Part shown: positions 1-5,247 of the stretch, piece after piece
Layout: each line of letters opens with the position of its first letter
How positions within the stretch are numbered: the first letter of the stretch is position 1
From: JAPLDB01 sp964356415
GTDB lineage: Bacteria > Bacteroidota > Bacteroidia > AKYH767-A > 2013-40CM-41-45
NCBI GenBank assembly: GCA_964356415.1
Contig: CAYHHK010000144.1
Coordinates: 1 to 9,176, forward strand
Length of the DNA stretch: 9,176 nucleotides
Reading direction: 5' to 3'
Notes under the pieces: generated by a model
Databases searched by the model: none
Told to the model about the DNA's origin: nothing
The model's input: only the letters and a program-made list of their open reading frames with translations
Translations under genes and position numbers: made by a program

Positions 1-167
1 AACTTACTTATAACAGGGACTCCCCTCCCCCAATACTTCCTCCTATCTACATAGAGGCAAATATAGAAGGAAGTTTTCGTCTTCTCTTCTTCAATTTATC
101 CTTGCAGGTTAAAAAGCTCAGATTTTAAATTTCTGCCCAAAATTCTTTTCCTTCCTATCTTCGCGCA
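1..167. other. Leader region upstream of heme A synthase
   Basis: No coding sequence is supported here. The stretch is rich in pyrimidine runs. It holds two promoter-like boxes: TATCCTTG at 97-104 and TATCTTCG at 156-163, each a 7 of 8 match to the Bacteroidota TAnnTTTG element. The second is described separately because it nearly touches the start codon. No hairpin terminator for an upstream gene is obvious. Confidence 0.5.
156..163 (+). promoter_or_regulatory. Candidate Bacteroidota -7 promoter box of ctaA
   Basis: TATCTTCG matches the Bacteroidota -7 consensus TAnnTTTG at all but one fixed position. It ends four bases before the ATG at 168. If used, transcription would begin at or within a few bases of the start codon, giving a leaderless message. 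No convincing -33 TTG partner is seen at the usual spacing, so the call is tentative. An alternative box lies at 97-104. Confidence 0.4.
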
Positions 168-1202
168 ATGAATGACGGCGACAAAAAGAAAGTTGTGATC
201 TGGCTGCTTTCCGGGTGCATCCTCATTTTTTTAATGGTGGTAATCGGTGGCATCACGCGGCTAACGGGCAGCGGATTGTCTATCACAGAATGGAATGTGG
301 TGATGGGTACCATTCCTCCGCTTAATGATGCTGCATGGCAGGATGCTTTTGACAAGTACAAACTGATTCCGCAGTATCAAAAACTGAATTACGATTTTCA
401 ACTCAGCGATTTCAAACAGATCTTTTTCTGGGAGTATCTGCACCGCCTCATCGGAAGAACAATCGGTATGGTATTTCTCCTTCCATTCCTTTATTTTTTG
501 TGGAGGAAAAAACTGAATGCAGAATGGATCCGTAAGTCTCTTTTCCTTTTTGTACTCGGCGGCTTGCAGGGTTTCCTGGGATGGTACATGGTGAAGAGCG
601 GTCTCACTGAAAGGACAAGCGTAAGCCACTACCGGCTGGCAATTCATCTCATCGCTGCATTCATCACTTTCGGATTTACTTACTGGTATGCACTACAACT
701 GATGTTTGAGAAAAAAGAATTCAATACCGGCAAAAAAATATCGGGCTTTCTCAATGTCATTCTTGGTTTTGTAATTCTTCAACTGATCTATGGTGCTTTT
801 ACCGCCGGACTGCACGCCGGAAAAGTTGCCAATACTTTTCCTACAATGGACGGAGAATGGATTCCCGCCGGCATCAATGCCGTGAGCCCTGCTTACATGA
901 ATTTGTTTGAAAACCTGCTCACGGTGCAGTTCATCCACCGAGGACTGGCTTATACAATTGTGCTGTTGATTTTATTTTTGTGGTGGACGAGCCGAAAAGA
1001 AAATCTTTCCGCACATCAGAAAATGGCTATAAAGGTTTGCGTGCTTGCCGTATCAGTGCAGTTTCTGCTTGGGGTATTTACGTTGTTGTATCGCACTCCG
1101 GTAACACTTGCGGCGCTTCACCAGGTTGGTGGATTTTTTCTTTTCTCCGCTGTGATCACAACGCTTTTCTTTTTCTCAAAGACGAAACTGGTAGCCAAGT
1201 GA
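168..1202 (+). CDS. ctaA: Heme A synthase (CtaA/Cox15 family)
   Basis: Integral membrane protein of 344 residues that oxidises the C8 methyl group of heme O to a formyl group, making heme A for aa3-type cytochrome c oxidases. About eight hydrophobic helices are visible, starting at residues 9-28 (before a GGITRLTGSGLS motif typical of the family). The histidines expected to bind heme sit in helix contexts: H92 in EYLHRLIGR, H154 and H160 in SHYRLAIHL, H257 in FIHRGLAYT and H318 in AALHQVGG. The length fits the longer Cox15-like form with its extra loop after helix 1. The ATG at 168 leaves a short charged N-terminus directly before helix 1, and no later Met would keep that helix. Its usual partners (heme O synthase, oxidase subunits) are not in the window. 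The last 27 bp overlap the convergent gene. Confidence 0.95.
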   Translation: MNDGDKKKVVIWLLSGCILIFLMVVIGGITRLTGSGLSITEWNVVMGTIPPLNDAAWQDAFDKYKLIPQYQKLNYDFQLSDFKQIFFWEYLHRLIGRTIGMVFLLPFLYFLWRKKLNAEWIRKSLFLFVLGGLQGFLGWYMVKSGLTERTSVSHYRLAIHLIAAFITFGFTYWYALQLMFEKKEFNTGKKISGFLNVILGFVILQLIYGAFTAGLHAGKVANTFPTMDGEWIPAGINAVSPAYMNLFENLLTVQFIHRGLAYTIVLLILFLWWTSRKENLSAHQKMAIKVCVLAVSVQFLLGVFTLLYRTPVTLAALHQVGGFFLFSAVITTLFFFSKTKLVAK

Positions 1203-2024
1203 AAAAAGCCATTCAAAACTTGTGAAGGAATGGTTGGCGCTGTTTCCGTTTGTAGTCAGCACATTGGTGTAATTGGCATAACATCCTTTTGCTGCTGTTT
1301 CCAGGTAAACGTGTTCTGCAAGTACATAACGGAATGAAACTTCCAGTCCGGCAACATAACCTGCCACATGAAACTCATTGTTTTTTCGCACGCGGTTGAT
1401 GGTAACATCAGAGCGCGGAATTACAACACCGGCACCGGGTTTTACATAGCACATAATGGTGTGCATTTCCGAACGTGTCCTGAGCAAGGGCATCCCTCTC
1501 ACAAAACTAAGCATCAGGTAATTGGCGCCATTGGTGTGTTCGAAGTGAACGAATTCATCGCCAACCACCATATCCCTGTCAACGTTGGCGACGCTTTCTA
1601 TTGTGGAATCGTAAACCGTCCCCTGCACGCGAAGTGTTTGATCAGAGACCATTACATACTTCACATGATCAAATCCGACCTCAATGCCATTGAAATTTTC
1701 TCCGGGAAAAATATATCCGAAGCGGTAATTAAACTGCGGTATCGTAACATTCCAGTCTGCAATGCGATTGAATTGCGGACGGTCAACAGCTTTGGCGCCC
1801 ACCAGTGTAAAATCATATTGCTTTCCCCTGGCTTCTACCGGTGTAAGCGGAGAATCAGGATAGGTTCCCTTGAAGTGAATATCACTTTTTGAAAACCAGT
1901 CGCGGTTATAACCCCACATGAAGTAAAAGGTTCCTTTATTTTTTGCTGTGATCGGAATAAGCTGTGCCTTGGAATCTGCAGCCAATGCGCTCAGCAGGAG
2001 GAGGAGTATAAGTTTTGTTTTCAT
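1176..2024 (-). CDS. Secreted hypothetical protein, probable outer-membrane beta-barrel
   Basis: 282 residues, not recognised as a named family. Residues 1-20 are a clear Sec signal peptide: KTK, a run of leucines, then cleavage after S-K-A before Q21. The mature part has alternating hydrophobic/polar strands with many aromatic residues (for example FYFMWGYNRDWF, YRFGYIFPGENF, LEVSFRYVLAEHVYLETAAKG). It ends in an amphipathic SFEWLFSLGYQFRL strand, which resembles the closing strand of small outer-membrane barrels. No catalytic motif is visible. The ATG at 2024 lies 37 bp after the gldD stop on the same strand, so co-transcription with gldE-gldD is likely. That hints at an envelope role but does not prove one. 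There is no Shine-Dalgarno; the leader just before the ATG is A-rich. The 3' end overlaps ctaA tail to tail. Confidence 0.85.
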   Translation of the reverse strand: MKTKLILLLLLSALAADSKAQLIPITAKNKGTFYFMWGYNRDWFSKSDIHFKGTYPDSPLTPVEARGKQYDFTLVGAKAVDRPQFNRIADWNVTIPQFNYRFGYIFPGENFNGIEVGFDHVKYVMVSDQTLRVQGTVYDSTIESVANVDRDMVVGDEFVHFEHTNGANYLMLSFVRGMPLLRTRSEMHTIMCYVKPGAGVVIPRSDVTINRVRKNNEFHVAGYVAGLEVSFRYVLAEHVYLETAAKGCYANYTNVLTTNGNSANHSFTSFEWLFSLGYQFRL

Positions 2025-2061
2025 TTTCAGAATGCGAAAGTAATAACAAGATCTATATCTT

Positions 2062-2625
2062 TTATTTCCAGCGGAAAGTTTCTATCATGTGTCTTATGTC
2101 TTCGTTAATGAATGCCAGCACAGGCGCAATGCTGTCGGGCTGTGGAACAGAGTAAAAATACAGGGACCCGCGGATAAAATGTTTTGTGCTGTCTGTCAGG
2201 TAAAACTGTGTGTTGCTGGCCGCATTGCCTTTGATGTTGTAACGGCTTCCGTAAACCTTGTTTACTGCATCATTGTACGCTTCTTCATCAATGGCATTGG
2301 CCTTGGGAATGTGTTTCATCGTCATGCTGCGGTGGTCCTCATACAGTTTTTTCAAATCATTCCTTACAGGTTTATAAGTAAGGTAAACTGTTGCATTGAA
2401 AACGGGAAACTGTATGTCCATGAAACAGGGTTCTGTAAAAGGCGACGAGTCCTTTATTTCAACGACATAGGTTGGTACTTCAAATTCGAAGGGACAATTG
2501 GCAGGGGCATATTTATGGTAACTCTTTTCCGGAAGTGCAATGCGGAAAAATCCTTTGGGCTTCGGAACATATTCTTCATCGCACGATGTGAGCAGCAGGG
2601 ATGACGTTATCAGCAAAGCTACCAT
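2062..2625 (-). CDS. gldD: GldD lipoprotein portion, possible independent internal start
   Basis: The 187-residue GldD part can be read from the internal ATG at 2625 in the same frame as the fusion. It begins MVALLITSSLLLTSC, a short hydrophobic signal ending in a lipobox, so signal peptidase II could cut before C15 and leave a lipid-anchored protein. AGGAG lies at 2634-2638, eight bases before this ATG, a textbook ribosome site and unusual in this phylum. In the +1 frame a TAG occurs at 2619-2621, so an unshifted gldE would have ended overlapping this ATG. One oddity is that the signal peptide from this ATG lacks the usual basic residues at its N-terminus. I list it as an alternative product, nested in the fusion. 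Confidence 0.55.
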   Translation of the reverse strand: MVALLITSSLLLTSCDEEYVPKPKGFFRIALPEKSYHKYAPANCPFEFEVPTYVVEIKDSSPFTEPCFMDIQFPVFNATVYLTYKPVRNDLKKLYEDHRSMTMKHIPKANAIDEEAYNDAVNKVYGSRYNIKGNAASNTQFYLTDSTKHFIRGSLYFYSVPQPDSIAPVLAFINEDIRHMIETFRWK

Positions 2626-4008
2626 CGCAGAAACTCCTGAATTGCCTGAAGCGTTTTTTGTTTCCGGCAATGTGATTTTTACTCTTTTAATTCTCCTCTT
2701 GTCCGCCGATTCTATCTTCAGTTTGATGCCATTGATCTCCACCATTTCTCCCCGCACAGGAATACCACCGGCCATTTCAAGTATCAATCCTGCCAGCGTA
2801 TCCACACCATCATTTTTAGAATCAAACATACTCCGGTCGAGTTCCATAACGCGGCAAACATCATTGATCAGTGCCTTGCCATCGAAAACAAAATTGTGGT
2901 CATCGAGTTTTGAATAGGAGAGTTCTTCTTCATCAAATTCATCATGAATCTCTCCAACGATCTCCTCCAGGATATCTTCCAGCGTTACAATGCCTGAGTT
3001 GCCGCCGTATTCATCCACCACCATGGCCAGGTGCATTTTCTTCTCCTGGAATTCCTGCAACAGGTCGTTGATCTTTTTGCTTTCCGGAACAAAATATGCA
3101 GGCCGCACCAGTTGTTGCCAATGAAAAGTTTCGTCTTTCTTTTTATTGAGAAACGGAAGCAGGTCTTTGGTGTACAGCACGCCTGTCACGCTGTCGAAGG
3201 ATTCTTTGAAAACGGGCAACCGGGAATAATGATTTTCAATGATGAACGGTAACAGCTCACTGAATTTCATGGTGTCGTCAATTCCTACTACATCCATCCT
3301 CGACTTCATGATCTGCTTCACGTCTGTGTTGCCGAAGCGCGCAATGCCTTTCAGTATTTTCTTTTCTTCTTCGGGTGTATCTTTGTCGGAAGTCACATCA
3401 ATGGCATGGGTGAGCTCATCCACACTTACATCATAACTTTTCAGCCGGATCCTTTTTTCAACGAAAGAAGTGGATGAAATAAGAAGATAGCTGATTGGCT
3501 TCAGTAGTTTATCAAGTATGTACACAGGGAATACGCTAAATCGTGCAGTCCGCATGGCATTTTGCTGGGCATAAACTTTCGGCATGACCTCGCAAAATAA
3601 AACGATGACGAAGGTAACGGCCACGACCTGTATGATAAATCCCCATGTTTCATGTCCTGCAAAATTAAATATCAGGTTGATGAGTAAAGAAGAAAGAACA
3701 ACAATGGCAATGTTGACAAAGTTTATCGTGATCAGGAGCGTGGCAAGCAGTCCTTTGGGCTTATTGAGCAGCCGGTAAATCAGTTTTTCAGAAGTGTTTT
3801 TGGAATCTTTGAGGTTCTTCAGTTCGGCTGGGCTGATGGCAAAAAATGAGGTTTCTGCGCCGCTTACAAAACCGGAAGTAAACAACAAAACGATCAAAAC
3901 AATACATCCGCTCAGGAATGGCATTGAAAAACTGAAATCAGGATTAATGATACCGGAACTGATCTGGAGCAAAATAAAAACAGGATGTGAAGAAACGGGG
4001 TGATCCAA
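2062..4008 (-). CDS. gldE-gldD: GldE-GldD fusion: CNNM/CorC-like gliding protein joined to gliding lipoprotein
   Basis: One open frame of 648 codons covers two proteins that are normally separate. Residues 30-200 resemble the DUF21/CNNM membrane domain (hydrophobic helices, FVSGAETSFFAISPAEL near residue 47). Residues about 215-345 form a CBS pair (SRLPVFKES, VVDEYGGNSGIVTLEDILEEIVGEI). Residues about 360-447 are the CorC/HlyC transporter-associated domain. This part matches GldE. After a 14-residue linker, residues 462-648 match GldD, a lipoprotein needed for gliding in Flavobacterium, with lipobox LLTSC at C476. The frame opens with TTG at 4008; TAG lies four codons upstream, and the first ATG is at 3924. 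The order ssb, gldE, gldD is the known Bacteroidota arrangement, but the two gld genes are usually distinct. The join may be a real fusion, a read-through with internal initiation, or a one-base error in a 6-base homopolymer at 2654-2659. Confidence 0.85.
   Translation of the reverse strand: MDHPVSSHPVFILLQISSGIINPDFSFSMPFLSGCIVLIVLLFTSGFVSGAETSFFAISPAELKNLKDSKNTSEKLIYRLLNKPKGLLATLLITINFVNIAIVVLSSLLINLIFNFAGHETWGFIIQVVAVTFVIVLFCEVMPKVYAQQNAMRTARFSVFPVYILDKLLKPISYLLISSTSFVEKRIRLKSYDVSVDELTHAIDVTSDKDTPEEEKKILKGIARFGNTDVKQIMKSRMDVVGIDDTMKFSELLPFIIENHYSRLPVFKESFDSVTGVLYTKDLLPFLNKKKDETFHWQQLVRPAYFVPESKKINDLLQEFQEKKMHLAMVVDEYGGNSGIVTLEDILEEIVGEIHDEFDEEELSYSKLDDHNFVFDGKALINDVCRVMELDRSMFDSKNDGVDTLAGLILEMAGGIPVRGEMVEINGIKLKIESADKRRIKRVKITLPETKNASGNSGVSAMVALLITSSLLLTSCDEEYVPKPKGFFRIALPEKSYHKYAPANCPFEFEVPTYVVEIKDSSPFTEPCFMDIQFPVFNATVYLTYKPVRNDLKKLYEDHRSMTMKHIPKANAIDEEAYNDAVNKVYGSRYNIKGNAASNTQFYLTDSTKHFIRGSLYFYSVPQPDSIAPVLAFINEDIRHMIETFRWK
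2634..2638 (-). promoter_or_regulatory. Internal Shine-Dalgarno before gldD ATG
   Basis: AGGAG on the - strand, followed by an 8-base spacer and ATG at 2623-2625. It supports separate translation of GldD even though the upstream frame reads through without a stop. Confidence 0.55.
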
Positions 4009-4032
4009 GTTTGCTGACTATATGAGAGCGGG

Positions 4033-4040
4033 CAAAGTTA
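4033..4040 (-). promoter_or_regulatory. Candidate -7 promoter box for gldE-gldD operon
   Basis: Read on the - strand this is TAACTTTG, a full match to TAnnTTTG. It lies 24 bp before the TTG start at 4008, which would give a leader of roughly 15-20 bases. The match supports TTG as the true gldE start and means the operon need not depend on the ssb promoter. No clear -33 TTG element is visible at the normal distance. Confidence 0.5.
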
Positions 4041-4083
4041 TAAATCTTTGGGTGTTGGAATGAATAAGAATAGAAAGGGGGGT

Positions 4084-4119
4084 AATTCGATCCCGCCCCG
4101 AAGCGTCGGAGGGAATGAA
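4084..4119 (+). repeat. Palindromic intergenic repeat, copy A (degenerate)
   Basis: Starts with ATTCGATCCCGC and ends GGAGGGAATGAA around a core CCCGAAGCGTCGG. It resembles copies B-E at the ends but has lost a base in ATTCCGA. The core GAAGCGTCGG recurs in copy C on the opposite strand. Confidence 0.5.
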
Positions 4120-4198
4120 CTTAAATGAAAAAACAGGGAGATTGCAGCATGCTTCTTGAATTCGACTGGAGTCATCTCCCACGTTTAAGCACAATGGC

Positions 4199-4256
4199 TG
4201 TCATCCCGATCTCGCCCCGTCCCGAAACTTCGGGACGGGGCGAGATCGGGATCTTT
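4199..4256 (+). repeat. Palindromic intergenic repeat, copy B, with 24-bp perfect hairpin
   Basis: Starts TGTCATCCCGA and ends GGGATCTTT, the shared ends of this repeat family. Inside, 4203-4226 and 4229-4252 are exact reverse complements (24 bp) separated by only AC. The fold would be very stable and rich in G/C. It is not followed by a T-run on either strand, so it does not look like a standard intrinsic terminator. Confidence 0.8.
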
Positions 4257-4317
4257 CAAACGGGACTTTAGTTTCTAAAACAATCCCTGTGATTTCATGC
4301 TTTGGGGAATCAGGTTA

Positions 4318-4359
4318 TTCATTCCTCTCCCGCCCCGACGCTTCGAAGGGGATTTCGGC
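4318..4359 (-). repeat. Palindromic intergenic repeat, copy C (inverted)
   Basis: On the + strand it reads TTCATTCCTCTCCCGCCCC, then GACGCTTCGAAGGGG, then ATTTCGGC. In reverse complement it ends GAGAGGAATGAA, matching the end of copy A, and shares the GAAGCGTCGG core with it. Confidence 0.5.
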
Positions 4360-4424
4360 TATCATCTTTAAATTCGTGTTGAGACACTCCTGACGAAAAG
4401 GTAGGGTTACAGGATGGGTTGAGG

Positions 4425-4460
4425 GATTCCTCTCCCGCGAAATGCGGGATCGGAATGACA
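4425..4460 (-). repeat. Palindromic intergenic repeat, copy D (inverted)
   Basis: In reverse complement it begins TGTCATTCCGATCCCGC and ends GAGAGGAATC, the same ends as copy E. The core is a small hairpin: TCCCGC at 4433-4438 pairs with GCGGGA at 4444-4449. Confidence 0.65.
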
Positions 4461-4477
4461 GCCCATATAATGTAAAT

Positions 4478-4527
4478 TGGCGGAAGGAAACACTTTCGAA
4501 TTGAGAGGCAAATGTTTCCTTCCGCCA
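4478..4527. repeat. 15-bp perfect inverted repeat with 20-base spacer
   Basis: Arms 4478-4492 and 4513-4527 are exact reverse complements (TGGCGGAAGGAAACA and its complement). The spacer is 20 bases. The sequence is unlike the CCCG-rich family around it. No T-run follows on either strand. It could fold as an RNA hairpin or be a protein-binding site; nothing in the sequence decides between these. Confidence 0.75.
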
Positions 4528-4546
4528 TACGCTACTCCATTGATTT

Positions 4547-4575
4547 TGTCATTCCGAACGTAGTGAGGAATCTTT
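4547..4575 (+). repeat. Palindromic intergenic repeat, copy E (short form)
   Basis: Reads TGTCATTCCGAACG, then TAGTGAGGAATCTTT. It has the same ends as copy D with only a short core. Very similar short sequences are, from memory, scattered between genes in many Bacteroidota genomes. Confidence 0.65.
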
Positions 4576-4688
4576 AAAATTGATTTACTGGCTGTTATTC
4601 CTCAGGACGCTATGAGGCGAAGTAAGGTAAGGTACTCCTCAGACCCAATGCCTCTATTTCAGCGATTGAGTCTCAACCTACGTAGTTC

Positions 4689-5129
4689 TTAGAACGGAAG
4701 ATCGTCTGCGGGTCCGGCTGTCATTTCAGGTGCCGGTGTATTCATCGTTCTGCCTGTATCAGAAGGCGCTGATGCTTGTGCGGGATTGCTGTTTCCGTCT
4801 CCTTTAGTTCCAAGCATGGTCATGGTGTCTGCGAGGATCTCGGTGAAATATTTTTTGGCATTTTCTTCACCATACTGACGTGTTTTGATCCTTCCTTCAA
4901 TATAGAGTTGCTTGCCTTTCCGAACATATTTCTCAGCAACTTCTGCAAGTCCGCGCCACATCACGATGTTATGCCATTCCGTGTTTTCTACCCTTTGGCC
5001 TTCCTTGTTTTTATATACTTCAGTTGTAGCCAAAGGAAATTTGGCAACGGCAATGCCGCCTTCAAGGTATTTTACTTCAGGATCCTTGCCTACATTTCCT
5101 ACCAGGATTACTTTATTGATTCCGCTCAT
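4689..5129 (-). CDS. ssb: Single-stranded DNA-binding protein
   Basis: 146 residues, a normal length for bacterial SSB, which coats single-stranded DNA during replication, recombination and repair. The OB fold fills residues 1-108 (MSGINKVILVGNVGKDPEVK at the start, NTEWHNIVMWRGLAEVAEKYVRKGKQLYIEGRI in the middle). A flexible Pro/Ala/Thr/Ser/Gly-rich linker follows. The last residues are the acidic tip DDLPF, used to recruit partner proteins. The ATG at 5129 gives the standard N-terminus. It lies upstream of gldE on the same strand, as in other Bacteroidota, but here 680 bp of repeats separate them. The divergent amidohydrolase starts about 118 bp away, so the two share an upstream region. 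No good TAnnTTTG box was found for ssb. Confidence 0.96.
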   Translation of the reverse strand: MSGINKVILVGNVGKDPEVKYLEGGIAVAKFPLATTEVYKNKEGQRVENTEWHNIVMWRGLAEVAEKYVRKGKQLYIEGRIKTRQYGEENAKKYFTEILADTMTMLGTKGDGNSNPAQASAPSDTGRTMNTPAPEMTAGPADDLPF

Positions 5130-5235
5130 GATAAATGAATTTAAATTGGTTAAACAATGAATTGAATTTCGGGGAGTGAATGTATAAAAATATCGCCCTT
5201 GTTTATTATTCCGGTGAAAATATTTCCTGCTAATG

Positions 5236-5243
5236 TACCTTTG
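5236..5243 (+). promoter_or_regulatory. Candidate -7 promoter box of amidohydrolase gene
   Basis: TACCTTTG is a full match to TAnnTTTG and ends four bases before the ATG at 5248. This is the same spacing as the box before ctaA. It argues that 5248, not the earlier ATG at 5233, is the real start, since the earlier ATG would lie upstream of the promoter box. A leaderless or nearly leaderless transcript would result. Confidence 0.55.
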
Positions 5244-5247
5244 CGCT

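Larger units (their letters stand above)
4009..4688. other. 680-bp non-coding region filled with palindromic repeats
   Basis: No credible gene is present; the longest open frame (4319-4528, -) only translates repeat sequence. The region contains five related palindromic units, a 24-bp perfect hairpin and a separate 15-bp inverted repeat, listed below. The stretch 4576-4688, next to the ssb stop, shows only a weak 5-bp hairpin (CCTCA 4600-4604 with TGAGG 4613-4617) that may be a decayed further copy. I see no T-run terminator for ssb. Confidence 0.7.

Noticed and set aside
1368..1892. 174-residue open frame on the + strand
   Set aside because: It lies wholly antisense to the secreted protein gene, which has a signal peptide and natural composition; this frame has neither.
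4199..4256. Perfect hairpin as an intrinsic terminator of ssb or gldE
   Set aside because: No T-run follows on either strand, and it lies more than 400 bp beyond the ssb stop.
4319..4528. Open frame of 69 residues on the - strand between ssb and gldE
   Set aside because: It runs through palindromic repeat copies C and D and the 15-bp inverted repeat, with no domain, no promoter and no ribosome site.
4084..4575. CRISPR array
   Set aside because: The units differ in length, core and orientation and lack equal-sized spacers; no cas gene is nearby.
5233..5247. Upstream ATG for the amidohydrolase
   Set aside because: It comes before the TACCTTTG box, so the message would probably not include it; the five extra residues add nothing conserved.
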